Shown: positions 1 through 11,659, counted from the stretch's first letter. The stretch is DNA of 64,000 nucleotides from Schistocephalus solidus (GCA_017591395.1 WEDG01000272.1:1-64000); one strand, 5' to 3'. A program made the numbers and translations. Notes: generated from the sequence alone by a model not told the origin.

Positions 1-440
1 AGTCACCGTCCCTGCTCCACTTTCGCATGGAACATACGGTGGACATCGTCCGGACTACGACGGTCAAACTGTCGTGTGCCCCCTAAACGGGCCACGTGGT
101 ATGTGCGTTGGACCAAAACGGGGGCCACATCATGGCATGGCATGCGTTATTCGGGTTGCGCTTCGCTAACAAATGCTGAACATGGAAGGTGTGGTGGTAC
201 GCCTAGGGGCGGCTAGGACTTAGGGGAACCGGCCGTGCCAGCCACCTTCGTCCTCACCCGCCTCCGGTCTTCTTTACTCTGTCTTGACACTGGGTTCAGG
301 GGGGGAGGAGGACAGAGTGTGGCAGCGCAAGGCTACTTTCATTTAAAACTAATTCACGCGCAAGTCACCGTCCCTGCAACCCTTCCATGGAGCATACGGT
401 ACACATCGTCGGATTTCAACGGTCGAACTATCGTGAAGTG
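1..440 (+). repeat. Dispersed GC-rich modular repeat, two partial units
   Basis: This GC-rich sequence contains motifs found again at 7900-8110, 10826-12140, and in reverse at 30449-31910 and 37440-37690. Shared blocks include a CCGGTCTTCTT core, a GA-rich stretch before AGAGTG, an 'acgcgcaagtcaccgtcc' block and a 'gcatacggt' block. Two partial units are present (about 1-160 and 190-440). Base composition is unlike the AT-rich surroundings. Open frames over it are a by-product of its composition. I treat it as a non-coding mobile or satellite-like repeat of unknown class. Confidence 0.7.
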
Positions 441-2033
441 AGGTAATACAGAAGTCAAGTAAGCGCATAACCCTCAGAGGTGTCGCTTGGATCTCATTTG
501 ATCCTTTCTGTTGGCCCGCCCAGTTTGCCACTGGCGATAAAACGAACGTTATGTCAAAGGCACATGCCAATTATAATACAGAGGCATGTCGTTAAAGGTG
601 CAACAGACAAGACACAGACGGCTGTTTAATGGTTGTTCGGCATTTTTTTCTGAGACCACATCCCAGAATAAAAACGCCTGCCGCATCATGATTTGAACAG
701 GTCTCCAAACACACGCAGAATAACGCAAAAGGTCCTGCCCTCTTTGAGCAGGCTAAAGCAATTTGAGACTGTTGAAGACAACCTTAATCTTCGCAAAATT
801 GAGAGAGAATGTTGAAAAATAAAACAGATTTTGGAAGGCTTATTTTAGAGAAAGCCCCAGTCATCTGTCAGATATGCATCAGACAATGTTTTTATTTAAT
901 CAAAAAAACCTATTCCAGGCTATCTTTGATTTTTGGATAAAACCTCTCAATAACGTATTTTTTATCCAAGTGCGGCCACTTATCGTATTTTCAGGACAAC
1001 GTTCGCTGTTTTACTGAGACGCCTCTCATTATACTCTTAGGACGATTTAATGTTCCAAAAGCTGCAGTTGACCCGCTTTCACTTCTTCAATACGTGATCT
1101 TTTTATTACGTCCAACTATAAGAATATGTGAAGGCAAGCTAAAGTGCTAACGTACTCCTTGGCACAAAGCCACGAAAGCACACATTTTTCTGGGTCGGAA
1201 TTGCGCACACCTCACTCCAATGGAGGCGGAAATAGGATGGTCTCTCACGTAATACAGATGGTCGTGCACGAAATTCCAGGAAGGATAAATATTTCCGTGT
1301 CCCCAACCTAACACTTCACCTTATCTAAACCTGAATATTAACCTGAATCATAGTCCTAACTGTGCCTTTCATCCTAACCAAACATTAGACCGTGGCCTTC
1401 CTTCCTTAAATATTAGCGCGAAAAAAAACAGTTGATTCGCGCTCAGTTCCTGTTTACCATGCCCTACTGAGAGGCAAGACCGTTTTGTGCCAAGAGTTGC
1501 AGCGCCTGAGGCTCCAAACCATGCTTTGTTGGTTAGACTTCCAACAGAGAAAGAGCCTACTTGGGATTTTAACCAGCAAATCGTTGGTTTGTGCTTCAGG
1601 TGATGCAACACATGAGGCTGAAGATGACTGGATGATGACAGCTACTAAGCATGAAATGGCCATTCCACTCACTTGTCTTTGTCGGTAACGTGTTTCCTTT
1701 ACTGAGTGGCTGTTGATGGGGCTCAAGATTGCGCCCCAAGGTACAGCGGGAGGATATAATTTCGGGACACACTACACTTCCTCTGTGGAACAGCCTAGAC
1801 GCAGTGACTCAGGTTATGAAAAGCGCCCGTCTACTGCATGCCACAAACGGTGTCCGGTCTCATAGATATAAGACGTGTCCTACTGATCACATTAAGAATG
1901 TGCCACTGAATTCTTACTCTTCTCTCAAAAAAACTGGATTCTCCTGGCCGTTTTTTGGAAATCAACATCTACAACACGCCGTGATAAGTTTAATCGTTAT
2001 GTTGCCACGCGAAGAGATAAATGAGTATCCATT

Positions 2034-2064
2034 TTTGCTGTCTCTGTCTCTGTCTCTCTCTGGG
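2034..2064. repeat. CT-rich microsatellite (TCTCTG/CT)n
   Basis: A short run of TCTCTG and CTCT units lies within the duplicated segment. The equivalent stretch of copy B (about 13738-13762) is slightly rearranged, and a second longer CT run appears at 14417-14447 inside a copy-B-specific insertion. It falls inside a 165-codon open frame and contributes a leucine/serine run to it, which makes that frame unlikely to be a real gene. Confidence 0.7.
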
Positions 2065-4530
2065 AACTGCACAGACACTATGCAGCTGTTTCAAACATGT
2101 CAGCGGACTGCTGATGCGATTAAGAGCAATAACGCAAATAGCAAAAACTATTTTCTCAACACATATCATTGCCTGTACTTTATTAATTCAGGACTTATAT
2201 GGATTCAGACTAAGCTAAGTAAGTGACGTGCGTCAATATACCATTCTCTCCTGGGATTCGCATTTTCGGCTTGTATACTCCTGGTTGTTGACTTACGCAA
2301 AACATTAACAGTTCATTATTGACCTTTTCTAATATTAAGTCATGAAAGATACGGGTTCGTGAAGAGCTAGAGAATAGGAAAGATGTTTTTACAAGTGCGC
2401 ATAACCGTAAGTCACACAACGGTCCAGTCTTTGCTGCCCTTTGAAGCGGTACTCGTTCTCACTGATTACCACTGACGAGCCAGCACTAAATACTGAATAT
2501 ATTTTGTGGCAAAAAGAAATGCCTAACAATATTTTCATTTTGAATACATTGTGTCGGTTGATGAATTACTCTGAGGCCTTTTTAACTGCCTGACAGCATA
2601 ACAGTAGCAAGGAAACTGCAAAGATGCTTTGGGACAAAATAGATTGCCATCCACCGCATACCCTCCTTAACAACAGTGACCTACTTGAACACGTCGGTGA
2701 GGTTACAATATATGATAACAGATTACTCAAACTCTGTTCCAGGTGCATGTTAATAGCTTGCGCTCAGTGGCTTAGGCCCTCGTGCTTTAAGCATAGAAAA
2801 ATTAACATTTATCATGAACTAAAAGACCTTCGCTTTTGTCTAACGAAAGAATAATCCAGCCCATTTTGCAAAGCCAAGTGTTCCAAACGTTGAATAGGTT
2901 TCCTACAACCACATCAGGGGTTTTTAAGCATGATTTGGCATTTCCAACTTATTGATGCTCTGACTATCAAGCGGGCAAAGCTTTTGTTTAAAATAGCAAG
3001 ACGCACAAATCCCAAGTCACGGGATACAAAGCGTATCAGGATAATGCAGAGTGGAACGATTGTGCTTATTCAGTCCTCACTATAGCGGACCTTTGAATTT
3101 GGAATTGCTCCCATGTCCTCACCCTGGCAAGACAAGCGAAAATGAAGGCCCCTTCCCAACTCTACAGTGGAATCTTGCTAAAAATCACGATAGCTCAATA
3201 TGCCTATGGCCTAATCCCATTTTTGCGTCTCAACTACACTCTTATTTCCCTACTGTGTTACAGGCTAGTCCTGTTCCCTTGTCCTGCCAGGGGACAGCAA
3301 AGCAATATACCAAAATGTTTTTTGAAATTGAACCACTTCGCTTTCCTGTAGTCAAAAGAATTAAATTCAGATGAAGGCCCAGAGTCACACAGAAGCACTT
3401 CGCCTAAATTCATAAGCCCCGATAGCATACTGTGGTCTTATAGCAGTTTGAAGAAGCATTGGGAAGAACTAACGTTTTGATGAAGTTCCGTACGCCACCT
3501 CAGCATTTAGTATTCTTGTTACAATAAAGCACATGTATTCTCTAACTGAACTGCGTGGCTTAGAAGCCTGCCAGCTGGCGAGATAAGTTCGCGTACACAG
3601 AGAAAGAATAAAAATAAACTTCAGCAGACGTTTCCTACGCTGATTGGCGAAACACGTGTGTTTGGGCTTTTGACTAGTATAGAAAATAATTACGTGATGA
3701 CCTTCCTATAAAAGCCCAATACTTCGAGACCGAAGGCATCCTTCAGTAGAGTCAGCGTAATTTACGTGCATGGATTAGAACTTATAGGGCACGCTAAGTC
3801 GCTATTTTATCATCCTAAGCCACTGTCACCAGGTAAACCTTTCGACCGTAAAGCTTTAGTTTGCTGTTGAACAATAGTAGAAGAGTCAGGTGCAGCGAAA
3901 TGCTCCCCCACTACAAAGTGCTAATTTGTGAGTCACCAGCGTACAGAAGGACAACAAATGCCCGCATTCATCTTATACCAACCATTCAAAAATATGCCCA
4001 ATAGAATTTTGATGTTGCATTGTCTGGATTAATATGAAACGATGTTATTTTCCTAACAATGTTTTAGCCACTTTAACCGATTGCTAATATCTGGGTAAGC
4101 CTGGTCTTGTTAATATTTTCGTATAGTTATTTGGAAATATAATAAAATGCTTTTATGCAGTGATTCGCTTATAAATGTTTACATAGTCAGTACCCAAAGT
4201 TTGATTTTGGACTTGATTTAATCTTCAACGTATTGTGTCGGAATACATGCTTTAACTTCAGTGTGTTCTGTTTAGTTTTTGCTTATCGATATATGAAGTG
4301 AAACGAGCCGAAACAGCTTTAATCCATGGATTCATATTTGAGTGCAAGAAGGAGAACTGGATAACTAGCTTTCCTCACACTTTTATATTCATACTGAACT
4401 TCGTTGTAATGGAAACTGTTTCATCAAAAGTTACAGTAAGATGAATGAAGAGATTGAAGAGTCATCGGATTATATGTTATAAACAAAATTAAAAAACTGA
4501 CAAATTCCAAAAATGTAGTTGATTGCAGGG

Positions 4531-5267
4531 TTATCCTAATATTGGACGTGAATTCCACCTATATTCACAGGTAAACGGTAGGCCAGCAGTCATAACTCTG
4601 GCAAGAATATCATTCATTAGTTGATCCCAGCTCATGTCTATCCACGGTACATCTCGTATATCGGGGTCAATGGTACCTCGGAGAGTAAAGGTAACCGGCC
4701 CGTCCACTTCTGTTTCACTGATGCCTGGGTTAGGCATATGTGTAACCTGCAAATGTGCATCGAAATTTGCTATCCAAAAGACCTGTGTAATTGGCATTCC
4801 GGGAGATTCCTATTTTAGAATATAAACGAGGAAAGCCCGCTGTCAAATCCTACCTCACAGTCGATCTGCAATACAGCGCGCTCTATGCTAACGCGGCATT
4901 TGTAAAATTGTCTGAGCAGATTCACCGATGTATCCACGGGGATGCAGGAACCCCCGTTGCCAAAGGTCAGTTCAGTAACCTTAGCGAAACATTTGTCGTA
5001 GTGCAAAGGGGGAATGGGAGTCGGATTGTTCAAAACGCCACCCATAATGGCCTGGAGGAATTCCGTCATGTCCTGCTTGCCCTGTTTTGGGCACAATCGG
5101 TGAGCTGAAATTTTTAAAAAAGTCTATTTTAGAACAAAGGTATTAACAGCCAGGAGAACAACGAAAACGGTATTCGTCGTCGCGGGTTAACCTTGTTGCG
5201 CAGAGCATGCAAATGCCGATGATACGGAAAGCAGTGGAAGTAACAGAGATAACAACCACGAAGTCAT
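4531..5267 (-). CDS. Small secreted cysteine-containing protein, three exons, apparently intact
   Basis: I assembled this gene by eye on the minus strand. Exon 1 is 5267-5192 (ATG, 25 codons plus one base), exon 2 is 5104-4854 (251 nt), exon 3 is 4782-4531 (252 nt ending in TAA). Introns are 87 and 71 nt, start with GT (gttaac, gtagga) and end in AG (tttcag, acacag). Phases join without a break, giving 192 residues. Exon 1 is a textbook signal peptide: MTSW, then a Leu-rich core, then SSAFA/CSA cleavage sites. Cysteines fall at about 21, 30, 64, 79, 95, 108 and 181, so six remain in the mature chain if cleavage follows CSA. The C-terminal third has alternating strand-like stretches (GPVTFTLRGTIDPDIRDVPW). 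I recognise no family. A remote likeness to TULIP/SMP lipid-binding folds is only a guess. A secreted worm product, perhaps a host-facing antigen, is inference from the signal peptide and the local expansion. Confidence 0.7.
4783..4853 (-). other. Intron 2 of the secreted-protein gene (71 nt, phase 0)
   Basis: On the minus strand, TGTGAG is followed by GTAGGATTTG, and the acceptor is TTACACAG before GTCTTTTGG. Excising it joins Glu codon GAG to Val codon GTC in frame. The same donor (GTAGGATT) and an equivalent acceptor (GACGCAG) are found in the diverged copy at 39176-39248. This supports a real, conserved intron. Confidence 0.75.
5105..5191 (-). other. Intron 1 of the secreted-protein gene (87 nt, phase 1)
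   Basis: The donor is CAACAAG|GTTAAC and the acceptor is a T/A-rich tract ending ATTTCAG before CTCACCG. The split codon G/CT gives Ala. Copy B keeps the same 87-nt intron (16911-16997). The diverged copy at 38.8-39.4 kb has an intron at the same place and phase. Confidence 0.7.
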
Positions 5268-6260
5268 TCTTCTTATGGCTCTGTTGTAAGCAACCCTTCT
5301 TATAATCCTTCACTGTATGTGGCGGAGATGTAATTGGTCGTCAGAAGACGGAATCTCGCTTGCTTGTTGCTTACAGTAAGTTTAACGCGGTGGCCAATTG
5401 AAACCTAGCCTGACGTCGGCTAGAGGTCAGGACCTTAGCGTACGATACTTGGAAATATGTTTCACAGGAAAATGGTCGAATGAAGGGCTCAGGTGACGGC
5501 AAAATAAATAGAAAAATGAAAATACATGCATATGGCGTCGTTATCAAATCGTGTTTGTTGAAGTCTTTGCAGGACGTTTCTGAGAGAATTTAGGCGCATC
5601 TTATAACGCAGATTAAGATTCCCTAGTGAAGTGGAGTTTATATCGGCCAAATCATACGATTGATAAAATGGTTTTAGGTACCCACATGTGGCCAAGGTCG
5701 CAGAAAATGATAAGGTGGTTGAAAATGACATTAAGAAGCCAGTAATCTTAACGAATTACCTATGGAAGCAAATGAGAATAGAACATATAATAGAATTAAA
5801 ATATTTCCATGATATCAAAAGCCTGATTGTGAATACCATTGCTTAAACGCTACCTTTTAACATTATTTGAAAAAAAAGATTGGCTCAAATCCGTCATGGC
5901 ATATTTCATTCTGCTAAAACTATGCAAAATGTAAAATGAATTATCCCATAAAAACATGAGTTTGCAGCTGAGACCTTTCGCAGTTACCCAGAATAGAAGT
6001 GAAATAGGTATAATTTTTAAGTAAAACCTTTTTAAGTTGATATTTGTTTGATTTTGGTTATAAAAACTGGGCATTTTTGAGCATTTTACGCCTACTTCCA
6101 GATCTTTACATCCACCTTGTTGGGCAAATTTGTACAAAGAAAGTTTCAAAGCTGCATTAGGGTGTGCTGAAATAAAAACATTCTACTTGCTTTCAATTTG
6201 GTTATGCCGACACACCCTACCTATAGAGTACTTATTTGAGAGCCTTTCAAGGCCCTTTAT
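5268..6260. other. Upstream flank of the secreted-protein gene; no gene seen
   Basis: About 1 kb lies 5' of the minus-strand ATG at 5267. It is AT-rich and duplicated at 17074-18070. The open frames at 5489-5731 and 5850-6149 are not conserved as frames in both copies and resemble nothing I know. The promoter presumably lies here, but I see no element that stands out. Confidence 0.5.
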
Positions 6261-6289
6261 CCCACATACTAAGCCATATCTCAGGCTGT

Positions 6290-6387
6290 TGCCTGAGATG
6301 AAGAAGAGAGAGAGAGTGAGATAGAAAATAAGTTTGACGTTGTGGGTAACGTTTGCCAGCATTTAACGCAAAGTTCTCACTCTAGGT
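6290..6387. repeat. GA-rich direct repeat, left copy
   Basis: A (GA)n tract is followed by about 70 bases including 'aacgtttgccagcatttaac'. A related copy occurs at 7567-7662 in the same orientation. The hAT fossil at 6388-7345 begins directly at the right end of this copy. It may be the tail of a short dispersed repeat. Confidence 0.6.
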
Positions 6388-7345
6388 CAGAGGTCGGCAA
6401 ACTCCGGCCTGTAGGCCAGATACGGCCTAGCTAGTATTCCAGTCGGGCCTAACGCCCCCCTTGTTAATTTTTGTTGGATCCGGCCTACTTGAAAAGTCGT
6501 TTCCGTCGTCAGTGAGAGGGGCCTCGAGGGCTTTCAAAAGTACACTGACGAGGTTTGACTCTGTCGGTTCAGTGTCCTCACTGATATCAGCTCTCACCTT
6601 AACGAACTTAACCTGAAGCTTCAAGGACGTGATGTGCTCATCACGAACATGGATGCCCACGTACGGGCATTCGAAGCAAAGCTGATTCTATGGGAAAAAC
6701 AGCTGCATAAGGGCGACTTTGTCCATTTCCCGCATCTCGTCTAGTGTTATGCAGCCCTCATTGACACCAAAGCATGCATCAGTGTGCTGTAAACCCTGCG
6801 GAATGAATTCTCTTCGCACTTCACTGATGTGCGTTCTCATTCGTAAGAGTTCAAGATTGTCAGCACTCCTTTTGACTTTCCCTATGATGACGCCCCCTTC
6901 TGATGTGCAATTGGATTTGATTGAACTGCAGGCTTTCGGAAGTTCTCTTGTCCAAGTTTACTTCTTGTATTACTCTTATTGACTTCTACCGTCAGCTGCC
7001 ACATGCTCAGTTTCCAATTTTGTAAGCCCGTGCCCAGCGTGTGATCGCATTGTTTGGCAGCACGTATTCGTGCGAGCAGCTGTTCTCCAAAATGAAGTTT
7101 TGTAAGTAAAAGCTGCGCTCTCAACTCACTGACTATCGCCTTAATTACACTGTGTTACTGAACTCCTCATCAATAGAACCTGATATTTTATCTGTCTCTA
7201 AGAGCATGAAACATCATGTTTCCCATTGATCGTACTGTATTTTTAAAAAATAAACGTTTCCTAAGACACCTTGTTTCTTTTGGCCTAGAGTGCCTTCTTG
7301 ACCTCCTGAAATGGCCTAGTAGTCCGAAACGCTTACCGATCCCTG
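6388..7345 (+). mobile_element. Degenerate hAT-superfamily DNA transposon
   Basis: The left end starts CAGAGGTCGGCAAAC. The right end, read in reverse, starts CAGGGATCGGTAAGC, giving imperfect terminal inverted repeats of the form typical for hAT/Charlie-type elements. The 8 bases outside each end (CTCTAGGT at 6380-6387, CTTTCGCT at 7346-7353) agree at 5 of 8 positions, compatible with an eroded 8-bp target duplication. The interior encodes a broken C-terminal transposase part in the same orientation. At about 0.96 kb it is far shorter than an autonomous hAT, so the N-terminal half is deleted. Confidence 0.7.
6580..7206 (+). pseudogene. hAT transposase remnant (GTF2IRD2/ZBED5-like C-terminal part)
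   Basis: Plus-strand translation from about 6601 gives NELNLKLQGRDVLITNMD, followed by a stretch containing FEAKLILWEKQL and GDFVHFPHL. This matches the pattern of domesticated hAT transposases such as GTF2IRD2, ZBED5 and EPM2AIP1 (an LNLKLQG helix, then an F-x-x-KL-x-LWE-x-QL helix). In-frame stops follow, for example TAG just after the FPHLV segment. Further on, at about 7066-7206, a CEQLFSKMKF segment and an IEPDI segment match the hAT C-terminal dimerisation region. It is clearly dead. The cross-kingdom likeness is to the transposon family, not to the host gene. Confidence 0.7.
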
Positions 7346-7900
7346 CTTTCGCTGGTAAAAAACGTGTTCTTCAGCTTATTTTCAATGTAGAAGCTGTGGT
7401 ACGCCACAGTCTGTAAGATCCAGGCAATCATCCCCTCTGTATGGGAAAAAACTGTCGTGCGAGGCGAAGTTGTGTTTAGCATGCATAGATGGACTTTTTT
7501 TCCCTGTCAGTTAGTTTGTGAACAACCACCTCATCAAAGGTCTGACCGTCTTGGACATTGGGCTGTTGTCTGAGAGAGGGAAGAGAGAGAGAGAGATTGA
7601 GGTTAATTTTGTGGGGTACGTTCGCCAGCACTCAATGCACAGTCCTCAATCTAGATAATCTGAAGTGCTATTAAACTGTCACGTTACCCTAATAGTTGTT
7701 CTCTCAAACGCTGCTAGCTGGCGCAATAAATCGGTCATTCTAGGACGAAGGGTCAGAACGCAATAGCTTCTTTTTAATGGGTTCCATATAGACCTCTCAC
7801 GCAGTTGGCCTGGGAACATCTCCGATCTTTTTTCTGTAAAATTTGGTCAATCATGCGTGAACCAGGTCTATATGCTACGCGTAGAAGGTTTGCCTTGCTT
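7346..7900. other. No gene seen; contains right GA-rich direct repeat (7567-7662)
   Basis: The stretch after the hAT fossil contains the second copy of the GA-rich repeat (GA tract, then 'acgttcgccagcactcaa'). I find no recognisable coding sequence in the remainder. Confidence 0.5.
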
Positions 7901-8110
7901 TGTCGGTCACTGAGGCTGATCTCACCTCCGGTCTCCTTGACCTGGATATGACACCAGGCCCTTGGTGGGTGAGGAAAGATAGAGTGCGATAGATACCATG
8001 CAAGTCTACTTTCATTGTAAAATAATTCACGCACAAGTTACCTTCCCCATTCCTGGCAGGTAATAGGACACACGGTGAACATTATCTTTCTCGAAACGAG
8101 GGTTTGCGTG
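7900..8110 (+). repeat. Diverged copy of the GC-rich modular repeat
   Basis: It contains the 'ctccggtctccttgacc', 'gcaagtctactttca' and 'attcacgcacaagttacc' blocks in the same order as at 190-440, but is visibly more diverged. It is an older insertion of the same family. Confidence 0.65.
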
Positions 8111-10825
8111 TTTCCTTGGCATAACAGGATCAAGAGGACAAAATACGATACATGCATATGCATGGAGTGGCGAAGCCAAATAAAATATATTATGTATCAT
8201 ATACCTGCCGTATCCCACATGCACACGAGCCCAACCCCAACAGAGGTATTCATCACCCTCTTTAAAGAGATTTGTTACTAATGTCACAATAAAATTGAAT
8301 CTTTGCAAGTTGTCTCATCCTTTAGAAGACAGCCGAATAACCCTAGGTATGAGACGCTCAAATACACGGCCTTTGGTACGTTGAGGTGGGTTCAAATGCG
8401 CTAGCTTTTTGTATTAAAGAATGGATGCTAGATGGGGAACGATTGGAGGCGATGGTTGACATAGCTCCAATCCTGCACTAATAGCAGGCTACACGTCCTT
8501 TGATAGATTGTTTTTATCTACTGAAATCCTTGAACGAATTCTGAGTCCCCGATCAATTTATTCAGAGTAAAAGTCAGGAAAGTACGCAACATTCAGTTAA
8601 ACTTACTTAAACGTAATATAGCAATCAATAGTTTCAACCATCATATATAAGAAGCTTAAGTTAGTGACGCATTGAGAAGGCAGTCTTATAATATCTGCCA
8701 TATGCACTAGCTTTCCAAAAAACAGCATCAATTAAATCGGAGGACCGTAACGAACCCGGAGCATGTGGATAACATTTCAATTTTATCCCTATTAGCACAC
8801 CATGAATAGTTTTTCCAGCTATTTTTGGCAAAATGAAAGTAAAACTGTTGCAAAGATTCGCATCATAGGGTATGCCATAAAGCAAAATGGATAGGATAAC
8901 TCTTTTAGTCCTGTTCTGAATGCTGGTATTCGCAAGGATCTCTCTCTTACACGAAAGGTATTTCTCGATTTCCTTCAAACTTTTGTCTTTGCATTAACTT
9001 TTCATTTCTTTTAGTTATAATGTATTTTTAATTTTAATATCTAAAAAATTCATTTCTCATGACCGGTTACTGACGACAGGAAACTTAAATGACTAAATAA
9101 AACCCACATGGGAATGAGTGTCGCTGATTGATTTTTCGGTTTTGGATTTTATCCTTAAGTTTTGCCGTTACCGAGTTTTCCAGGTGAACAATGAATGTAA
9201 TTATTTCAGAACAAAACTATTCCTATCCTTGAAGGGCAATGCCCGAATGATCACGTTTCTTTAAGTTTTAAACCTCATCATAATTCAGTGCGTATTATTA
9301 TTTATTAATTTAATAAAGTTCCAATTTTAGCTTGTGCACGGTGCCAGTTAAGCAAAACGCATTACTGCGAAAGACGATGAAATGGATTTCGGCGAGCACA
9401 TGAGATGAAAAAAATTTAATACTTTTACACTATAAGGATAACGTGAACGTCGTTCAAATTATTTTGGTATCGCCAGAATTCATACCATATAAATTGCTGA
9501 ACATCTATGGAATATCGAAAAGTAAACTTAAATATAAGGAAACAATGAAATTTCTGACAAGTTTACGAGTACAATTATCACTTTAATGCATCACATGTTT
9601 TCACGGTTGCTTTTTATGCTTTTGAATAGCAGCCGTTACGTTCTGGAACTTTCAGGTCATGCAAACTAACGATCAACCTACTAAATGCCACCTGTAGAAA
9701 CATGTCTAGTGAATGCAGTTAACATGCACAATGTATTCCATTCACCCTGTTTTTACCTGCCCAATGCTGTAATTCCTGACCTGAGGAAGAAAACACTGAC
9801 ATGTGAAAACATTTCTTTGTTTAAGTTCAACCAGACTAAACCTGAGCACGCACAGACGTGCCGGGGCCACGGGTACCTATCTGTTCTAAAACGTTCGTTA
9901 TTTTATCACTCTAAAGAATTGGGGTTAAGAACCATAATTATAAGCTGAATAATTCCTTTGACGGAAATTTGATTGTGTTAAGTGAAACATTAGTTTGAAG
10001 ACACATGTCTGTAACAGGTACAAACAGTCGAAATCCTGTTAATTCTTGTAATCGGAAATATTTGACCGAGTACACTTACTTTGAAGGTTGTGGGAACGAG
10101 GTCAGACGGTTTCAATTAAATTTTATGAATTATTCGGCAATAGTTGTCCAATCCCAGTCATAATTGGCTATCGTTCCGATGTTAGCGAAAAAATAACAGA
10201 GGAGCATTATGTTCTAATATTCTACTAGTGGGCTCACATTCTTGACGACGATCGAGAAATTTGAAATCCATATGACCTACTGACTTGCTGATAAACAAAG
10301 CGAACACAGAAATAATCTCTCTTTCCTGCATTAACTTTTATTAAAATAAATTCTTGTTATATAACCACCAGTTATTGCTTAAAACAACAACTTTAGGGGA
10401 GTCATGATACCCGCAATCGTTCCAGTAATCATGGCGGAACAGGGCAGGTCATGACTGCGTTACTTTGGGCATTTTATCCGACTCTAGTTTTCGCCTCGGT
10501 AACTACGTCGACATGATAATTGCGGCGCAATGATGCATATTAACTGGACTCTACTCTCTTTCTCTTTATCTTAGATATCGGACTTTGGTTCAAGAATGAT
10601 TATTTATCAATTTTTACTGACTAATAGTTCCAGGATTTTGCCTAGAAGGCTAAGAAGTTGTATGATCTACGATATTGGGACGTACGCTAATCAGCTTCTA
10701 GGACCTCCTCGTTCCTTTGTGGCTGGAATCTCAATCAAGAGTCTGTCGGCTCTCGTACGTCGTTTATGAGCATTTGCTCCTTATTAATGTGTCAATTTGG
10801 CACTCCCATCCTCTGGGATCCAAGC
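8110..10825. other. AT-rich stretch without recognisable gene
   Basis: Only short open frames are present (for example 9685-9948 plus, 8661-8978 minus). I recognise none, and codon use does not differ from the background. No RNA gene or repeat is evident by eye. Confidence 0.5.
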
Positions 10826-11655
10826 CAGATGTGGTGGTACGCCCAGGGGCGGCTCCGGCCTAGCCAGCCACCTGCGACCTCTTTCATCTCCGGTCTTCTT
10901 GCCTGTGTCGAGAGACCGGGCTCAGGTGGGGAAGAGAAGAATGTGTGGTAACGTCAACTGCCGCAATTAGAAGGTTGCCAAATGACAATTACACTCAGAC
11001 CTCGCAGTTAGTCCAATGTGTGTTGTGTGGAGTGGCTGACTGGTGGTCTGAGAGTCAGGCTGCGATGGCATTTTCTTAACGTGACCTCTGGCTATCTGAT
11101 ACATGTGAGATGTAAGTCGTTCAACCCCCTGTCGTGCATAATCCTGGTGCTTGTGTTTGGGGTGCCAGGTCGTGTACGTAGTACACGTAGACGAGTTCAC
11201 CAGCAGCTGTGCCTACTTCCGCATCAGACAACTTACCAGCTCGGACAGCGGTTTGACTGTGGGCGTGGAGGAGAGAGTGAAGTCGGCAGCTCAGCTCATG
11301 TTCCTCACTATAAACAATCTGACAAGCTTGAAACTATCACGGTGCGCTAAAAGCCGTGGCTTGGAAGGTTGCCAACTGATGGGAAAACTCGGACCGTGTG
11401 GTCAGTCCAATGTGTGTTTTGTGTGGAGTGGCTGACTGGTGGACTGAGAGTCAGGCTGCAATGGCTCCTTCTTAATGCGGCCTTTATGGCACTCCCACTT
11501 TGTGGGATCCGAGCCAGGTGTGGTGGTACGCCCAAGGGCGACTCCGGCTGCACCAGCCACCTGCGTTCTCACCCGCTTCCGGTCTTCTAAACTCTGTCTT
11601 GACACCGGGCTCACGTGGGGGGGGGAGGAGAGAGTGCGGTAGATGCAGCGCAAGT
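10826..11655 (+). repeat. GC-rich modular repeat, tandem units
   Basis: This block holds repeated modules. The 20-base core gtggagtggctgactggtgg occurs at 11027 and again at 11423, about 396 bases apart. The CCGGTCTTCT module occurs near 10891 and 11579. The arrangement is mirrored, in reverse complement, at 30449-31910. The many overlapping open frames here are composition artefacts that gene predictors in these worms are liable to call as proteins. Confidence 0.75.
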
Positions 11656-11659
11656 CTAC

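Larger units (their letters stand above)
1..6260. repeat. Segmental duplication, copy A (about 6.2 kb, direct)
   Basis: The whole stretch reappears, in the same order and orientation, from about 11688 to 18070. Shared landmarks include the bases around 1-160 versus 11690-11860, the ORF-bearing stretch at 1729-2226 versus 13429-13820, and the three-exon gene at 4531-5267 versus 16338-17073. By eye, identity is high with scattered 1-3 base indels up to about position 5700, then falls clearly towards 6260. The copy begins at or before the window edge, so its true left end is not visible. Apart from the secreted-protein gene and the modular repeat at 1-440, I see no recognisable gene inside. The longer open frames (for example 1729-2226) have no family I know and sit over a CT-rich microsatellite. 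Confidence 0.9.

Noticed and set aside
1729..2226. 165-codon open frame, also open over much of its length in copy B (13429-13821)
   Set aside because: Persistence in both copies reflects the recent duplication. The frame crosses a CT microsatellite, is shifted in copy B near the end, and has no recognisable domain.
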